From Halichondria panicea (taxonomy: Eukaryota > Porifera > Demospongiae > Suberitida > Halichondriidae), in the NCBI RefSeq assembly GCF_963675165.1, contig NC_087388.1, positions 3,415,047-3,479,046 on the forward strand: 64,000 bases of DNA. Direction: 5' to 3'. Shown here piece by piece: positions 44,273-54,899 of this stretch. A program made the position numbers and the translations under genes. The notes under the pieces are model-generated. The model searched no databases, was not told the DNA's origin, and saw nothing but the letters and a program-made list of their open reading frames with translations. How positions within the stretch are numbered: the stretch's first letter is position 1; each line of letters opens with the position of its first letter.

Positions 44273-46020
44273 TCACTGCGTGTAGTGTGCTAGAACTATA
44301 CGAAGGGCTTCAGCATACAGATCCACCCCTTGCACATCGCTCACTTGTAGTGGGTTTATTGCCTGTGTTAATATTGTTTCAATGTCATTCTCAGACACGT
44401 CAGACGTGTCTGACTTGTCACTATCGTCCTCAGACTCGTTGTCTGCCTCGTCACTATCGTCCTCAGACTGAGAGTTCGTTCCATCTCTGTCTTGATAGTG
44501 GAAAACTTCATCCACGGCTCTAGCAAGGATCTGTTCACCAGTTGTCCAGAGTTGTAGGGGAGAGGAGTGCTGAGCTGAGCTCAACCCGTGAGAATTCCAT
44601 GCATTTCGGAATGCCTCTAGAGACCTTCGAATTCTGGGTACAAAGATAAAGTGAAGTGCTAAAATATGCAACTCATTGTCTGGGTCAAGAACACCCCTGT
44701 CTTCAAGCACATAGAACAGATCATAGAATACACGAAGGCTGTTCTCAAACACATCCCTCCATAGCCTTTCTATTCGTTGGTTTCTAGTGGATCGCCCAGT
44801 AATATGACTACCACGGCCAACTCCTCGGAAACAAAGCATGATTTGAGCTACGTCAATGTTTTCACCACCACAATCTGAACGAACTCTGGAGGGGCACCCA
44901 TATGTACTTGCAGCTTTAGTAAACTGTTGCAGGACAGTTGTCGCTCGATTGTTATTGGAGCACTGTGTTATTGGAGCACTGCAAATACGTTACAAGTCTA
45001 CTAAATCCATCTATGCCATCGTGGATTACTAACTTCCACCTAATGAGTGACACACCTAATGAGTGACATATTACCATCAATGCATCAATGTGCCACAAGG
45101 CAAGGCATTGGGGTGTGGGGCATAATACACACGTCTGTGAATACAACGGTGTCTACTCCACCTTACTGCAATTCCAGCGGGGTCAACTCGTTCGAGAGAA
45201 GCCCTAACACGGGTTTGTGTAAGCCTATATCCTTCGGCCAACAGGTAGGCTTCAACCATTCTAAAACCAGCATGTGGGTGCCTCTGTACAATATTTCTCA
45301 CCAAATCATCAACTTGTGAATCGGACAGTGAAGAGTACAACGTTTGAACACACAATCCTTCGGCTCTCATTCTTCGTCTGATCGTTGATTCAGATACACC
45401 CAGTAGTTGGCTTATCTGTCTGACTGGGAATTGAAGCATTAAAAGAAATTTCACCTGCTCCAATGGTAGACAGTAACTCGGTTGTCCTCTGGAACGTGAG
45501 GAGGATTATGGTAATAAAAGAACACAGTATAGTTATACCCATTTCTGTACTTCTTAGAAATAAAGCCCCCTGAACATTTCACCCATAATAAATTCATTCT
45601 ACACTATTTCAAAGTACGGTAGATTGTTTTGTTTTGTGGGGTGGGTTCGGTTCGGTTCGTATGGGACTTTCCGCCAGTTCAATAGCTGGCCACAGGGCCT
45701 AGGGGCTCCTTTTTAATTAATTAAGGGTGCAAAGCTAGTAAGACCTCACCAGTATACTCTCGAGGAGGAAGATTTATTCCAGGGAAGCCAGTAGCAGCTG
45801 TAGGATAATTCTCTAAACATTCACAGATGTCTCCAATGCAAACACTTAATTCGTATAAACTGCTATTGCGTGTTTGTCGAAATAATCTTAACACCTGACT
45901 TCTTCCCGCTTGCAAATGTTCAATGCAGCGTCGTAAGTGTGTCACAGACATGCTGTTATCTTCAATACGATGTTCTATTTCAGATATGATGTCTGACACT
46001 CTTGCTAAAGGTGAATCCAT
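44273..46020 (-). pseudogene. IS3-like (IS3EU-type) integrase/transposase, two exons, frame-broken
   Basis: Exon 1 46020-45750 starts MDSPLARVSDIISEIEHRIE and ends PPREYTG before a GTGAGG donor. Exon 2 starts near 45488 (RGQPSYCLPLEQV). It has a helix-turn-helix region (FPVRQISQLLGVSESTIRRRM), an HTH_21-like region with GFRMVEAYLLAEGY, and a DDE core: WHID, then RSDCGGENIDVAQ, then GRSTRNQRIERLWRDVF, with 34 residues between the second Asp and Glu. An acidic C-terminal tail follows. The core is broken by perfect tandem duplications at 45075-45090 (8 bp), 45037-45068 (16 bp) and 44950-44981 (16 bp), plus CAAGG doubled at 45096-45105. Deleting the extra copies nearly restores the conserved text, so the gene decayed mainly by duplication. 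Confidence 0.82.
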
Positions 46021-46089
46021 GATCTCTATGTATAGGACTTTCTGCCAGTTCTATAGCTTTGCTCTGGCCAATTTTATGGACTTGTGACA

Positions 46090-46355
46090 GTCAAGTGATT
46101 TTCAAGCTCTGGTAAATATTTTTGCCGCGGCAAACGGCTCGGTATATGTTTTTGCCGCGGCAAATGGCTCAGTAAACTTTTTACCCATCCACAAAATTTT
46201 GCTTTTTGCCGGGGCAATCGTCCCGGTATTTACCGAGCCAAACAGTTTTGCCGCGGCAATTGTCCCGGTAAAAATATTGCCGCGGCAAATGTCCCGGTAA
46301 AAATGTTTTGCTGCGGCAATATTACCGGCACAATACTGACTCAAATTACACGCCA
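46090..46355 (-). repeat. right terminal inverted repeat of the IS3-like transposon
   Basis: Complement of the left repeat, with repeated TTTGCCGCGGCAAA-type palindromic cores and TACCGGG spacers. It ends at CACGCCA. Confidence 0.85.
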
Positions 46356-46359
46356 TAAC

Positions 46360-46890
46360 GGTTGGGGTGAAGCCGGTCCTTCGAGGCCTAAGAAAGGTGA
46401 ATGTCACTAACCTGTACATATAAATAAAATGAGTGGTACTTTCCTTAGGTCCCAGAGGGTATGATCACGATGATCCTCCAGTCTTGAATGGAGAGGGTCC
46501 CTGCCCGTACTGCCACCTGTCACCGTGTGTCAGAGCTAGACCACCCAGCTGGCTGATTGGAAGCGCTGCACCTAATTTGGGGAACATGGTGAAGCGCTTC
46601 AAACTATACAGAAAGTATTGGACGCTGCTCGGTCTGTTGGGGGTATGGAATCACCCTCTATATATGGCATATAAAGTGACCAAAACCAGTGCACATGACA
46701 AGAGGGATGTGATGCCTGATGCCTGACTGTGTATTGAGAGTAAGTTATAAATGATGCCCACTTTACAGTGCAAGTACTATCAATTGCTATATACCGTTTC
46801 CAGGAGGTGCGTGAGCGATTTCCGAATCAAGATGGAGTTCCATACACAGACTTCCAGTCTTCTACTTCCTTTATTGTTTAATTATGTAAA
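46360..46890 (+). CDS. gene X, downstream exons (unrecognised, transposon-associated look)
   Basis: Exon-like pieces: GEAGPSRPKK (about 46366-46398, GTGAAT donor), then GEGPCPYCHLSPCVRARPPS ... RFKLYRKYWTLLGLLGVWNH ... KRDVMP, then after a short intron EVRERFPNQDGVPYTDFQ. The Cys/Pro-rich C-x2-C-x4-C motif followed by a basic aromatic stretch is repeated in damaged form at 63745-63990. I remember similar sequences in uncharacterised proteins of invertebrates and fish but cannot name the family. No function assigned. Confidence 0.5.
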
Positions 46891-46944
46891 ATGCAATTAT
46901 AAAATGCTGATTGGCTAGTCAAAATTTGCAAGGATACGTACTTA

Positions 46945-47880
46945 CTTTATGTCTTCATAAAGACCTTCGTCAAGTACATGTACACCATCGCTTACTAGGT
47001 CCTCGTTTTCATCTACTGGCTCATCTGATTGCTCAGGTTGCATGTCCTCTACAAACTCACTGCACATATATACATGTAGCAAAATTAAATTATATGTAAA
47101 ATAAATTGTAGATTGCACATAAAATATATTATACGCAGTACCTGAGGTCAACTTTTCTCTGCTGCTCGCCATATTTCTCTGGCAAAGTTGAACGATTTTT
47201 CCACCAGCACTCTTACGGGAGTCCTACAATCCGGTCTTCTCATGCCCTGAACCAGTCGTTCACTTGTACACTCTCTACGTACATTCTCGTTCTGAAGTAA
47301 ACAAATGAATGAATGTACAGTCACACATACATTATTAGCCAGCATAACGTACCCAGTCCATAATAGCAAGGTTCATTCTCATGTGGCTTCCACGAAGTGT
47401 ACACGTTTTGAGATGTATCCACCCAGAATGTGTCTCGACACAACATCATAGAAGTTTATATAATAATTAGAAAAAAACCTCACTCGACAATGATTCGGCA
47501 TTCTTGTAAATAAGGGTGTCTTTTAGTGCTGACGTGAATGACTCGATTGCAAGAGGATCCTCTAGTTTTATCTTCGTGGGCTTGTACCCTGGACGCTTAC
47601 AGGGTGACGCTTCGTTACAATCTGAGTGCTCGACACGATTATAATACGGACAACTTGTTATCATACACACTCACCTGATAATGCTCCAAATAATGCTCCA
47701 ACTTGTCCAACAATACAGAAATGAGCCTCTAGCTTTGCCCTATCTATCCTAGCTACAAAAGCCTGCTTTGCATCTTCAGTATCGAAATTCAGCTCCATTT
47801 GGTACCGAAAACCATGCCTAGCACGCTTCTTGGGTAGAGAACGAGAGTTGTCACATCTTTCAGCCATTTTTTTTTGCTCT
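46945..47880 (-). CDS. gene Y, multi-exon, unrecognised
   Basis: Likely first exon reads MAERCDNSRSLPKKRARHGF ... ELNFDTEDAKQAFVARIDRA (from about 47867). Later exons read ASPCKRPGYKPTKIKLEDPL (about 47585), CVETHSGWIHLKTCTLRGSH ... LAIMDW (GTACGT donor at about 47354) and NENVRRECTSERLVQGMRRP ... IWRAAEK. The last is an acidic tail near 46960-47056. The HLKTCTLRG...LAIMDWNENV text resembles a segment seen in transposon-associated uncharacterised animal proteins, but I cannot name a family. Splicing is inferred from frame and GT/AG context. Confidence 0.45.
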
Positions 47881-48850
47881 TTTTTGGAACAAAGTATCTC
47901 GTGAGCCAAGGTGCTACATGCAGGCTATAAGGGGCGTATCAAAGTAAAACCATGTGTGCATGAAGCGAGCAGTGAAGCAGAGAGTTTACCGCACGCGGCC
48001 ATATTTAATCATTTCCGCCTCGAGTGCCCAGGGCACGCCCCTTTTATAGTCAGCATGCTCGTTTAACACAGGTCTAGTTAATTGTACAGCAGTGAAAGTA
48101 TGTCATTATTTAGAACCTTTTAATATTCGAGCTAGAAGATCATCCTTGTAGTTCAAAGATCCCACAGCAGACAAAGACAAAGACAGACAAAGAAGACAAA
48201 GAACATGTGGGGGGGGGAGGCAAATCAGTAATGTTATGAATATCATGTGTCACAGGCTGGCCCATACAAAAATTTACAATTGCCAGGGGGGGGGAATTGT
48301 AGCGAGCGCCCCCCCCCCTCTATGAAGCCCTGAGTGAGCAACAAATAATAAACACACCTGGTCCAGCTTCATCTTCTTTACAAGTATTTCTAGTGAAACA
48401 ATGTGTAGATGGGTATTTTTGAAGCACACTTTGCCCGGTAGCCTTCAAAGCGCATACACCACTAACGGACCATGCCTAATAAAGTACACATGTACATATA
48501 TGAACACTTGCAAATTATTTCTGGATAATGGATCATGGATAATAGTTTACACGAAGAGTAGAGTGCTTTGAACTCCACATGATGCCAAGCAATAGTCAAC
48601 TATCGTCAGCAAACGCAAAAAGTTTTCCCAGAATAAAAGTTTTCCCAGAATATATCCCCTATTATGAGAGGAAGCAGTCTGGCAAAGCTGTATGTGTGAA
48701 ATAAGGTGGGGCTAAATAAGGTGGGCTAAATAAGGTGGGGCTAGCAATCAAAGTCTATATTTTTGTTCTCTCCAGCTTTATTTTACTATGCCCTGGGAAA
48801 CATTATTTTCACCAAAGTATCGGTCAACTGAGAATTGTATCCATCTGCTA
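47881..48850. other. non-coding interval with G/C homopolymer runs
   Basis: Contains CACGCGG-rich upstream sequence of gene Y and a pair of complementary runs (GGGGGGGG near 48285, CCCCCCCC near 48310). The GTCAGCATGCTCGTT motif at 48050 recurs at 60162 and, with one change, at 60703. No gene recognised. Confidence 0.45.
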
Positions 48851-48869
48851 GCTGTCGTCAAATCTTCAG

Positions 48870-50770
48870 TACTATCTTACATGTATGTTGTCAGGATGGA
48901 GTGCTACTATACTCAGGAGCTGTTGAAGGGTTTCCAAAAGTTCGCACCTTTTTAGCGACGAGTCCAGGGGATCGTGGCAACTTCTCCTCAAGGCGAGTTT
49001 CAAGAGTTCTGATGAACTCATCTAATTCTGCAAAAATACAATTACTTATTGTGTGCTTCTTTGACCAACTCGTCCAGGAGAACTTAAGGGCAACTAGTTA
49101 CATGTATACACATGCACACATGCACACACACACACACACACACACACTCAGGCTTGTGCTTGTGCTACCATTCGGGTTGTCTTCTTCATAATAATTATAC
49201 TAGGCTCAAAAACTTCCAGTATTTGTCCATCTCAATAGCTGTTACCACATTGCTTCGTCTCTGAAACTTCTGCACAAGAGGCAATAATAATGCAACATTC
49301 ATTAAAATTACCGCCGTGAAAGGTACTTTCTTTTCTTGGCCTGTTGTTCTGTAGCATTTTCTTTACCAGCTTGATGCTCCAGAAAGAAACGCCTACTATT
49401 CTCGTAGCATCGTCTAACTGCAACTGTAGTAGGAAAGAAATCACGCGAACTACTATAACCAGTGACCGCCTAAGTGCCTTTAGATATAATTATTGTTAGT
49501 CAAGTTGACAACAGATACCAAGTACACTCACGTTTCACTTCCTTTTCACAGCACTCAGGTTGTTGGAGAATTTCTTTTGTAATATTGGCTTGCACACTCT
49601 TGTTTTCAGGAGACAAAAACCTTAAATCAATATGAAATACTTAATGTACGTACATGTGTGAACATACATACACTTACATCTGTTCTGAGTCCTGTTCTGA
49701 GTCAAACATTTTGTCTGCGCTAGCATGAAGTGCAGATACCTTAGCCTAAAATAAGTTTTATTTTAAATGATCAGTGGACCAAAGTGGCCAACTTGAATTT
49801 AGCACTGTGACCACAGAACCTGGTGCATATGAAACTAGCTTTTGGCTTTTAGCTCAGCTTTCAGTTATCAGCTTTTGGCTTACCAGCTATCAGATCAGAT
49901 CATCAGTAGTGGACCAAAGTTAAATTGAGCACTGTGCAGAACCTGGTGCATATGAAACTAGCTTTTGGCTTTTAGCTCAGCTTTCAGTTATCAGCTTTTG
50001 GCTTACCAGCTATCAGATCAGATCGTCAGCAGTGGACCAAAGTTAAATTAAGCACTGTGCATGTGACCATAGAACCTGGTGCATATGAAACTAGCTTTTA
50101 GAGTCGAGTCTGCATAATGATATGAAATTGGCTATCAGCTTTTAGCTATGAAGATTCTCTTGGTTTTTTTAGCAACGATCATAGTCGATGACGATCATAG
50201 TCGATCATTTCCCACTTTTGCACAAGATATCGAGATGCATGATCCTTACCTATCACTGAGACAACTGAAATATAATTATGGTCTGACAAAAATTTAATAG
50301 TTAATTGCTCAACCATGGTGAACTGGGAGGGGAGTAATGATGATGAAGGAACCCAACCATAAAAGCATGATTAATATGAAAGTTTAAGCGTGATTTAATA
50401 TGAAAGTTCAACTGTTTGTTTGGTTGACCACCTTAATTAAGGTTGTTCCTGAATTTGCTCTACCACACTGCACGTTCCAGACTCGATCGATGCTCGGCAG
50501 TGGGGACAGGAGGAGCCCAAATTAAGCCACCTATCACCGCAGGCCGTGCATACGACAGCATGGTGTCACCATCCACGGAGTGTTTGCGAGAGATTTGCAA
50601 ACGATGCAGGATAGGGAATTTTTGAACTCTTCAAGTGACCTGTCAACGTGCCTGTCAACGTGCCGCTTTTCTTCATGCCGCTTTTCTTCATTGAGCACTA
50701 GATTCTTCTTGAGTTGGTCAACACTTTCAATTTGGCTGAGAAATATCCTCTGCCTTCAGTGTATAGAGCT
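48870..50770 (-). pseudogene. RING-finger gene Z, multi-exon, partly broken
   Basis: Minus-strand exon ~50770-50450 reads QIESVDQLKKNLVLNEEKRH, then SCIVCKSLANTPWMVTPCC, then in the next frame VCTACGDRWLNLGSSCPHC. Together these are a RING-type C-x2-C...C-C...C-x2-C...C-x2-C pattern, with one frameshift in the middle and two tandem duplications (50639-50662, 50661-50690) in the coiled-coil part. Possible later exons: KVSALHASADKMFDSEQ (about 49740-49680), FLSPENKSVQANITKEIL (about 49617), a basic RRFFLEHQAGKENATEQQAK (about 49410) and ELDEFIRTLETRLEEKLPRS (about 49030). RING proteins act as E3 ubiquitin ligases. Whether all exons form one gene is uncertain. Confidence 0.55.
49107..49150. repeat. 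CA microsatellite
   Basis: CACACATGCACACACACACA-type run. Confidence 0.9.
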
Positions 50771-50870
50771 CAAAAGACATCGACATCTTCACCACAGATT
50801 AATAATTATTTTATTCCTAGCACTCATGCATACGTGGCCAATATGGCCACTATTGACTGGGCATGCGTAA

Positions 50871-51480
50871 TAGGCCATAAATAGGCCATAAACCATCACT
50901 AGGTGGGCGTGGCCCGTCTCCTGGCCACGCCCATCTATTCCACGTGGTTCACAATATCTATGTCTAGCTAGCTATGTAGAATCAGAGAAATTAAAAGCTT
51001 GCTTTTTAGTGGAAAAAACTATCGTGACATCTCTACAGAATTAAAAATGTTATATCCTAATATGAAACGAGGCCTATCGGAATGCAGTGTCAGACGCTAT
51101 GTGACTAAGCACAATTTGAGGCATGTGTGTGAGACAGACAGAAAAGACAGAAAAGAAACATTGAGATGATGTGTGTTCTAGCGTGTGTTCTAGCCTATAA
51201 CCCACCTATAACCCAACCTCCCTACAATCCTGAATATTAATTTGTACCATAATTGATGTAATTACCCAAAAAAAAAATTAATTCCACTTCCAAGGGGGTG
51301 CATCTTTTAGAGTAAAAAAATTGCATTGAGCCCAGCTGGCGCCTAAATTATGGTGGTGCTTATGTAGCTCAGTTTCACCATGCTTTTTGTTTGGTTTAGG
51401 TATCCTTGCAACAGGTACAGGCAGGTACAGCTTTAATTTCTAAATAAGGAAGTTAGTTTGTCTGCATACCTATCATGCAA
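50871..51480. other. non-coding with several short tandem duplications
   Basis: GTGTGTTCTAGC doubled at 51171-51194, CCTATAACCCA doubled at 51194-51215. A frame reading KRGLSECSVRRYVTKHNLR (about 51065-51120, plus) looks like a helix-turn-helix fragment of a transposase but is too short to classify. Confidence 0.4.
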
Positions 51481-51609
51481 TGTGATGCCCCACTACCCCC
51501 ACACCCGGGTTCGAGCTAACATGGGGGATTTGTATAATTATAGTCAAATCCCCTATGTTAGCCCGAACCCTCCAGGGGGGTGTGGGGCATCTACCGGTGG
51601 GGCATCACA
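51481..51609. repeat. 129-bp fold-back hairpin
   Basis: TGTGATGCCCCAC at 51481 and an extended arm to TGGGGGATTTG (51532) are complementary to 51545-51592. The outermost GGGGCATCACA recurs at 51599-51609. A C/G-rich stem and AT-rich loop: a miniature inverted-repeat element. Confidence 0.8.
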
Positions 51610-52619
51610 ATGAGATTCACACAGTTGTCTGATACATAGCTATACAGTCAATGAATGCTGTTCACGAGTCATATCTTCAACGTGCAGGGTTTTTAGGTAT
51701 CCTTGCAACATGCAGGAACAGCTCCAAATAAGGAAGTTAGTTTGTCTGCATAATACACAGGTCTATCAATGTGAATCTCATCATGGTGATCAGCTGTAGC
51801 AGACGAGGATAAACCCTGCATGCCCTGTCACAATTATATTTCGTGGAATGGCCTCTAAAATACACCATGTTCCTGGGATGACTGATTACATGGGAAGCCA
51901 GGCCTTTAATCTTTGCACGTTATCTTTGCACGTTATCTGAACAATTTTTTGTTGATTTCGTTTTCGTGTTTCGCGCTATGCTTTACACTATACTTTCAGC
52001 TTGAATATATAGGCATTTTTGTTGCATGTCACTGGAAAGTTGGTGGTAAAGGTGGTAAAGGTGGGTAAAGGTCAGTGTATACTTCCGCCACTCAAAATCC
52101 CGACATTTGGAATCAATAATCCTAAATCCTAAATCCTAAAGAAGGGAGACCAGTCTAGTGTCGCCTAAATCCTAGTGTTGCAAGCGCGTCCTAGATGCAC
52201 AATAGTGATCCAATGTGCGCATGCGCATCAGTTATACCTCGTGGCCTGATGTTGACAAAGTAGATATGCGCATGCGCATCAGTCACCTCGTGGCCGTTGA
52301 CAAGTCAAGCTCTCTGTGTGCCTCTCTCAGTGCCTCTCTCAGTTCTATTGAACGTTCGAACCTCTCCCTCTCTCAGCAATATTGAATCTCAGCAATATTG
52401 AACCTCTCTCAGCCCACTCGTACTCTAGGCAGCATGGTACTGAGGTATTCACCGCTTTGAGGTCCAGGCATCTCTCTCGCGTGATAATTACATGGACCTG
52501 CCATGTATAAATTCTTGTACGTTTGGGCTTGTCCAGAGTACGACTCTGGATGCGTAGATTAGTACTTTCTCATCACCCCCCTCGTGACTTTTAGTCTTCC
52601 CCCCGCCTTCCCCCCATAG
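51610..52619. other. non-coding interval with direct repeats
   Basis: A direct repeat containing TGCGCATGCGCATCAGT (52216 and 52265) and a CCTAAATCCTAAATCCTAAA run at about 52120-52141. A polypyrimidine tract and AG immediately precede transposase C. No gene recognised, although a first exon of transposase C could lie here. Confidence 0.45.
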
Positions 52620-53586
52620 GAGGTTGGTCTACGTTGGAGGATCATATGGCAAAGTGAGGCTCTTCTTTATAAAGAATCAGTGATAGCTCATAATCTCAAC
52701 ATTGATGTGTCAACTGTTTGGAGAGTGATGCATTTTGGAGAGTGATGCATATCTTTAGAACTACTGGAGATGTTGCCAAAAAAGGATACCCAGTTCAGAG
52801 AGCATTTCGGGTAATCACAGAACCAGTGCAGCTCTTCATCATCCATCTCATACTCCAAAGGCCGGGGATGTTCCTCCGAGAAATCACAAGTGAAGTAAAG
52901 TCAACACTTGGGCTAGATGTGAGTGAAAGCGCTGTGTGTAAGATGCTGAAAAAAAGCGGATTTACAAGGCAGAAGCTGGTTACATTTGCCTTACAGAGAG
53001 ACGATTTACTCCGAAATGAATTTGTAACTGATGTTTCTTTGTATGAAAAGAATTCTCTTGTGTTTATTGACGAAACAGGCACCCGACGCAAGGGATTCTA
53101 TACGCACGTATGGCTACAGCTTGAGACAAACCATTGAAAGCCCAGAAATTGTTTGTGAGAGGAGAACATATTTCTGCCATTGCGGCGATGTCGATTAATG
53201 GAATTATAGGATTGAAAATTGTACAAGGTGGTGTAAATGGTGATCATTTCTATGATTTTGTGTGCACTTCCCTTTTTCCTCATCTTTTGCCATTCAACGG
53301 TACTAACGAAAATAGTATTGTCATCATGGATAACTGTTCCATCCACCATGTGCCTGAAGTTGAGCAAGTTATCAGTGATGCTGGATCGGTCAGTCATTAC
53401 CTGCCTCCGTACTCACCGGATTTTAATCCCATAGAACTAGCTTTTTCGAAAGTCAAGTATATGATGAGATCATTGGAAACAGAAATGCAAGCAATCGATG
53501 ATATTGAAACTATTGTATTATATGCATTTTCAACAATAACAGTAGCAGATTGTCAAGCCTGGATTTCAAGTATAGGAATATACTAG
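52620..53586 (+). pseudogene. Tc1/mariner-superfamily transposase C, frame-broken
   Basis: Starts after a strong splice acceptor-like CCTTCCCCCCATAG. The first text, GLRWRIIWQ ... NLNIDVSTVWRVMH, aligns with transposase B. A perfect 17-bp tandem duplication (52717-52750) shifts the frame, then FRTTGDVAKKG and the core follow. There is FIDETGT with the first Asp, one extra C shortly after (GGCACCCGACG) and another one-base shift before KAQKLFVRGEH. Then come IVIMDNCSIH and PPYSPDFNPIELAF (DD34E). The stop at 53584-53586 faces accessory gene C. Catalytic residues are otherwise conserved, so it was a functional gene that decayed by small duplications and indels. Confidence 0.85.
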
Positions 53587-53682
53587 AATACAAACACTAA
53601 TTATTATGTACAAATAACAAAACGGCATAAATAACATAATTATACAACATACTAAGTTGCAAGTATTGCAAGTACATTATAT

Positions 53683-54855
53683 TCATGTCACTGAACAGTC
53701 ATCATACAACTGTTTGAGAGTGCTTAGCTGTCCAAAGGATTTTCCACGTATTTCAGAGGCTTTACCAGGGGAAATTCCCAATTGTGATAAATCGTTTGAA
53801 CGTCTGGTAGGTGTACATGAATCTAAAATAGTCTGTTGAATAGTAGCTGATTGGGTGACTGGAGAAACACAATTTATTGCCTTAACAACGGCTGCCGCAG
53901 TGCTCGCAATAGTATCTGACATTGTCAAGTCATCCTTTCTTTGTTTCCTTTTTGGAGTAATACCAGTAATCATAGGGACTTGTGGAGGTGTATCTTTACT
54001 TGAATGGATCCCTGTTGTAATCATACGAGCCCACAGACGGTACTGCACTTCGCTTAAATTTAATTTTTCTTTATTCAGTTCCTTCAATTCTTTTGTTAAC
54101 TCTTCTACCTCAAGCTCCTTTTCCTTTCTTCTTGACAAACACCCTTCTCCAGCCTTTCGCCGCTTAGGATTTGGAGTTTCACTATCAGTAACATTTCGGC
54201 CATCACACCATCACACCACAACATAATTTCTTGATTTCTTGAGTGATAGACTTGCTATACATCGAAGCTAAATCGAAGCTAAATCTTCTTCTGTGTAAAT
54301 TCAATATTTAGCAGATGGGCGGCCAGCAAAGTAACCCATTGAAAATGATGTTGTTGCTGGTACTTGACTCTTGAATTCTTCCATTAACCTGACCTTCATA
54401 TCTGTCATAGATGAGAAATGGCTATGAAAAGTCCTCATGTCTCTAACAACCATGTCTGTTTTTTTTGCCGGGTTGATGATCTTTACTCGGTACAAAATTT
54501 GAGATTGTGTTAGTGGTAGTGGTGTCGGAGCAGGAGTAGGAGTCGTGTCAGAAGTTGTATTTCCCTATGAAAACATTTACACGTAAACAATTATTATCAG
54601 CAGTTAGCGCACTTATAGTTTAGATCTAGCTCCACAAAATAATGTATTGTCACCAATTATGTTTCTATTAAGTGAGCACTATAGATATAGATCTTCCTAC
54701 ATGACAATCTAATTGTGCACACTTACTGTTTGCATACATCCACTCGTACTCATAAACCTACTCATAAACCCTGGTGGCAGAACAGTGACTGTTACTCTTC
54801 TGCTTGGAGCTGGTTGCCTAGCTGTTGCCTCACGATCACTTGCACTGTAAGCCAT
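53683..54855 (-). pseudogene. transposon accessory gene C: PB1-like plus SHOCT-like tail
   Basis: Probable exon 1 54855-54729 (MAYSASDREATARQPAP, GTAAGT donor). Exon 2 from about 54565 reads YRVKIINPAKKTDM, then FSMGYFAGRPSAKY, then a stop where other copies have Trp. The remainder continues through WCDGRNV, a coiled coil (KELEVEELTKELKELN), VQYRLWARMITTG and TPPQVPMITG, an Ala-rich helix, and a shortened tail (SFGQLSTLKQLYDD). Tandem duplications at 54201-54216 (8 bp), 54226-54241 (8 bp) and 54261-54282 (11 bp) break the PB1/linker region. The SHOCT-like tail appears truncated compared with A and B. It is convergent with transposase C. Confidence 0.75.
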
Positions 54856-54899
54856 TGTACATTGTAAACGTACACATGTGTTAGATCTGTGCGCGTGCG

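Larger units (their letters stand above)
39941..46355. mobile_element. 6.4-kb TIR transposon with IS3-like integrase and UBX-HECT gene
   Basis: Inverted ends TGGCGTGTAATTTGAGTCAG at 39941 and its complement ending CACGCCA at 46355, flanked by TTA/TAA. The terminal repeats run for roughly 270 bp and are built of reiterated blocks (GCCGCGGCAA, TACCGGGAC, CCCATCCACAAAATTTTGC). Within are two genes in convergent orientation: HECT-type (plus, 40285-43805) and integrase (minus, 46020-44273). The integrase resembles the eukaryotic IS3-like (IS3EU) group, from recollection of family motifs. Both genes are broken, so this copy is inactive. Confidence 0.8.

Noticed and set aside
52116..52142. CCTAAAT repeats resembling telomeric sequence
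   Set aside because: Only about three units, inside ordinary repeat-rich sequence.
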